In this document: positions 63,829 through 64,000 of the stretch, one piece after another | How the letters are laid out: every line of letters begins with the position of its first letter | Numbering within the stretch: position 1 is the stretch's first letter | Source: Diprion similis | Lineage: Eukaryota; Arthropoda; Insecta; Hymenoptera; Diprionidae | Assembly (NCBI RefSeq): GCF_021155765.1 | Contig: NC_060107.1 | Span: 3,793,501 to 3,857,500, forward strand | Length of the DNA stretch: 64,000 nt | Direction: 5' to 3' | Notes under the pieces: generated by a model | What the model was told of the DNA's origin: nothing | The model's database searches: none | Seen by the model: only the letters and a program-made list of their open reading frames with translations | Translations under genes and position numbers: made by a program

Positions 63829-63890
63829 AACTAGAGTCCCTGTTTTATCAACGGTCGATATAAAACGTTGGTAAAACAGGGACACTAGTT
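63829..63890. repeat. short hairpin upstream of ANAPC5
   Basis: Arms of 25 nt (63829-63853 and 63866-63890) pair at 23 positions around a 12-nt loop. The core is GTCCCTGTTTTA/TAAAACAGGGAC. It could be a remnant of a small element or a regulatory stem. Confidence 0.8.
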
Positions 63891-64000
63891 TAATGAACGA
63901 CTAGAGTCAAGGCTTATGATTGTTGTTGCGTCTAATTTCCATCAATTCTCCATCCTATTCTCTCTACAAATGACACACCGCATACGTCAAAACTTGAAGC

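Overview
The window looks like nuclear DNA of an insect. Five complete, intron-containing protein genes sit in the right-hand 25 kb, and each best matches a conserved animal protein. Coding exons are GC-rich, while introns and spacers are AT-rich with many microsatellites and foldback (MITE-like) elements. Short introns, TTAGG-like words and general composition suggest a holometabolous insect, perhaps a hymenopteran such as a sawfly. That placement is inference and was not tested.

Positions 1-38,900 hold little recognisable coding sequence. The best reading is the long, multi-promoter 5' part of a minus-strand gene that runs off the left edge. Two alternative ATG-bearing first exons (30,687-30,404 and 7,603-7,519) both end in phase 1. 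Either would join in frame to a 60-nt cassette exon at 2,899-2,840. Probable untranslated first exons lie near 34.4-33.9 kb and 20.7-20.4 kb. A 127-codon open frame at 9,390-9,007 with a well-placed polyadenylation signal could be a short-isoform terminal exon. The rest is intronic DNA with GC-rich islands, poly(C) tracts, tandem duplications and several foldback elements.

From 39,302 to 42,780 (+) lies SCAI, a nuclear MRTF/SRF co-repressor and DNA-repair factor. From 46,492 to 54,032 (+) lies a three-exon gene for a predicted 1,568-residue, charged, proline-rich protein with one C-terminal membrane anchor. NELF-E (55,941-54,488, -) is convergent with it. QTRT2 (56,743-58,379, +) is divergent from NELF-E and convergent with ZZZ3 (60,090-58,519, -). 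ANAPC5 (63,724-60,595, -) is tandem with ZZZ3.

The right-hand cluster is a compact block of housekeeping genes: promoter-proximal pausing (NELF-E), queuosine tRNA modification (QTRT2), ATAC histone acetylation (ZZZ3) and the anaphase-promoting complex (ANAPC5). Nothing indicates a shared pathway; the compactness probably reflects an open-chromatin neighbourhood. I found no CRISPR array, rRNA, tRNA, autonomous transposase or viral gene.
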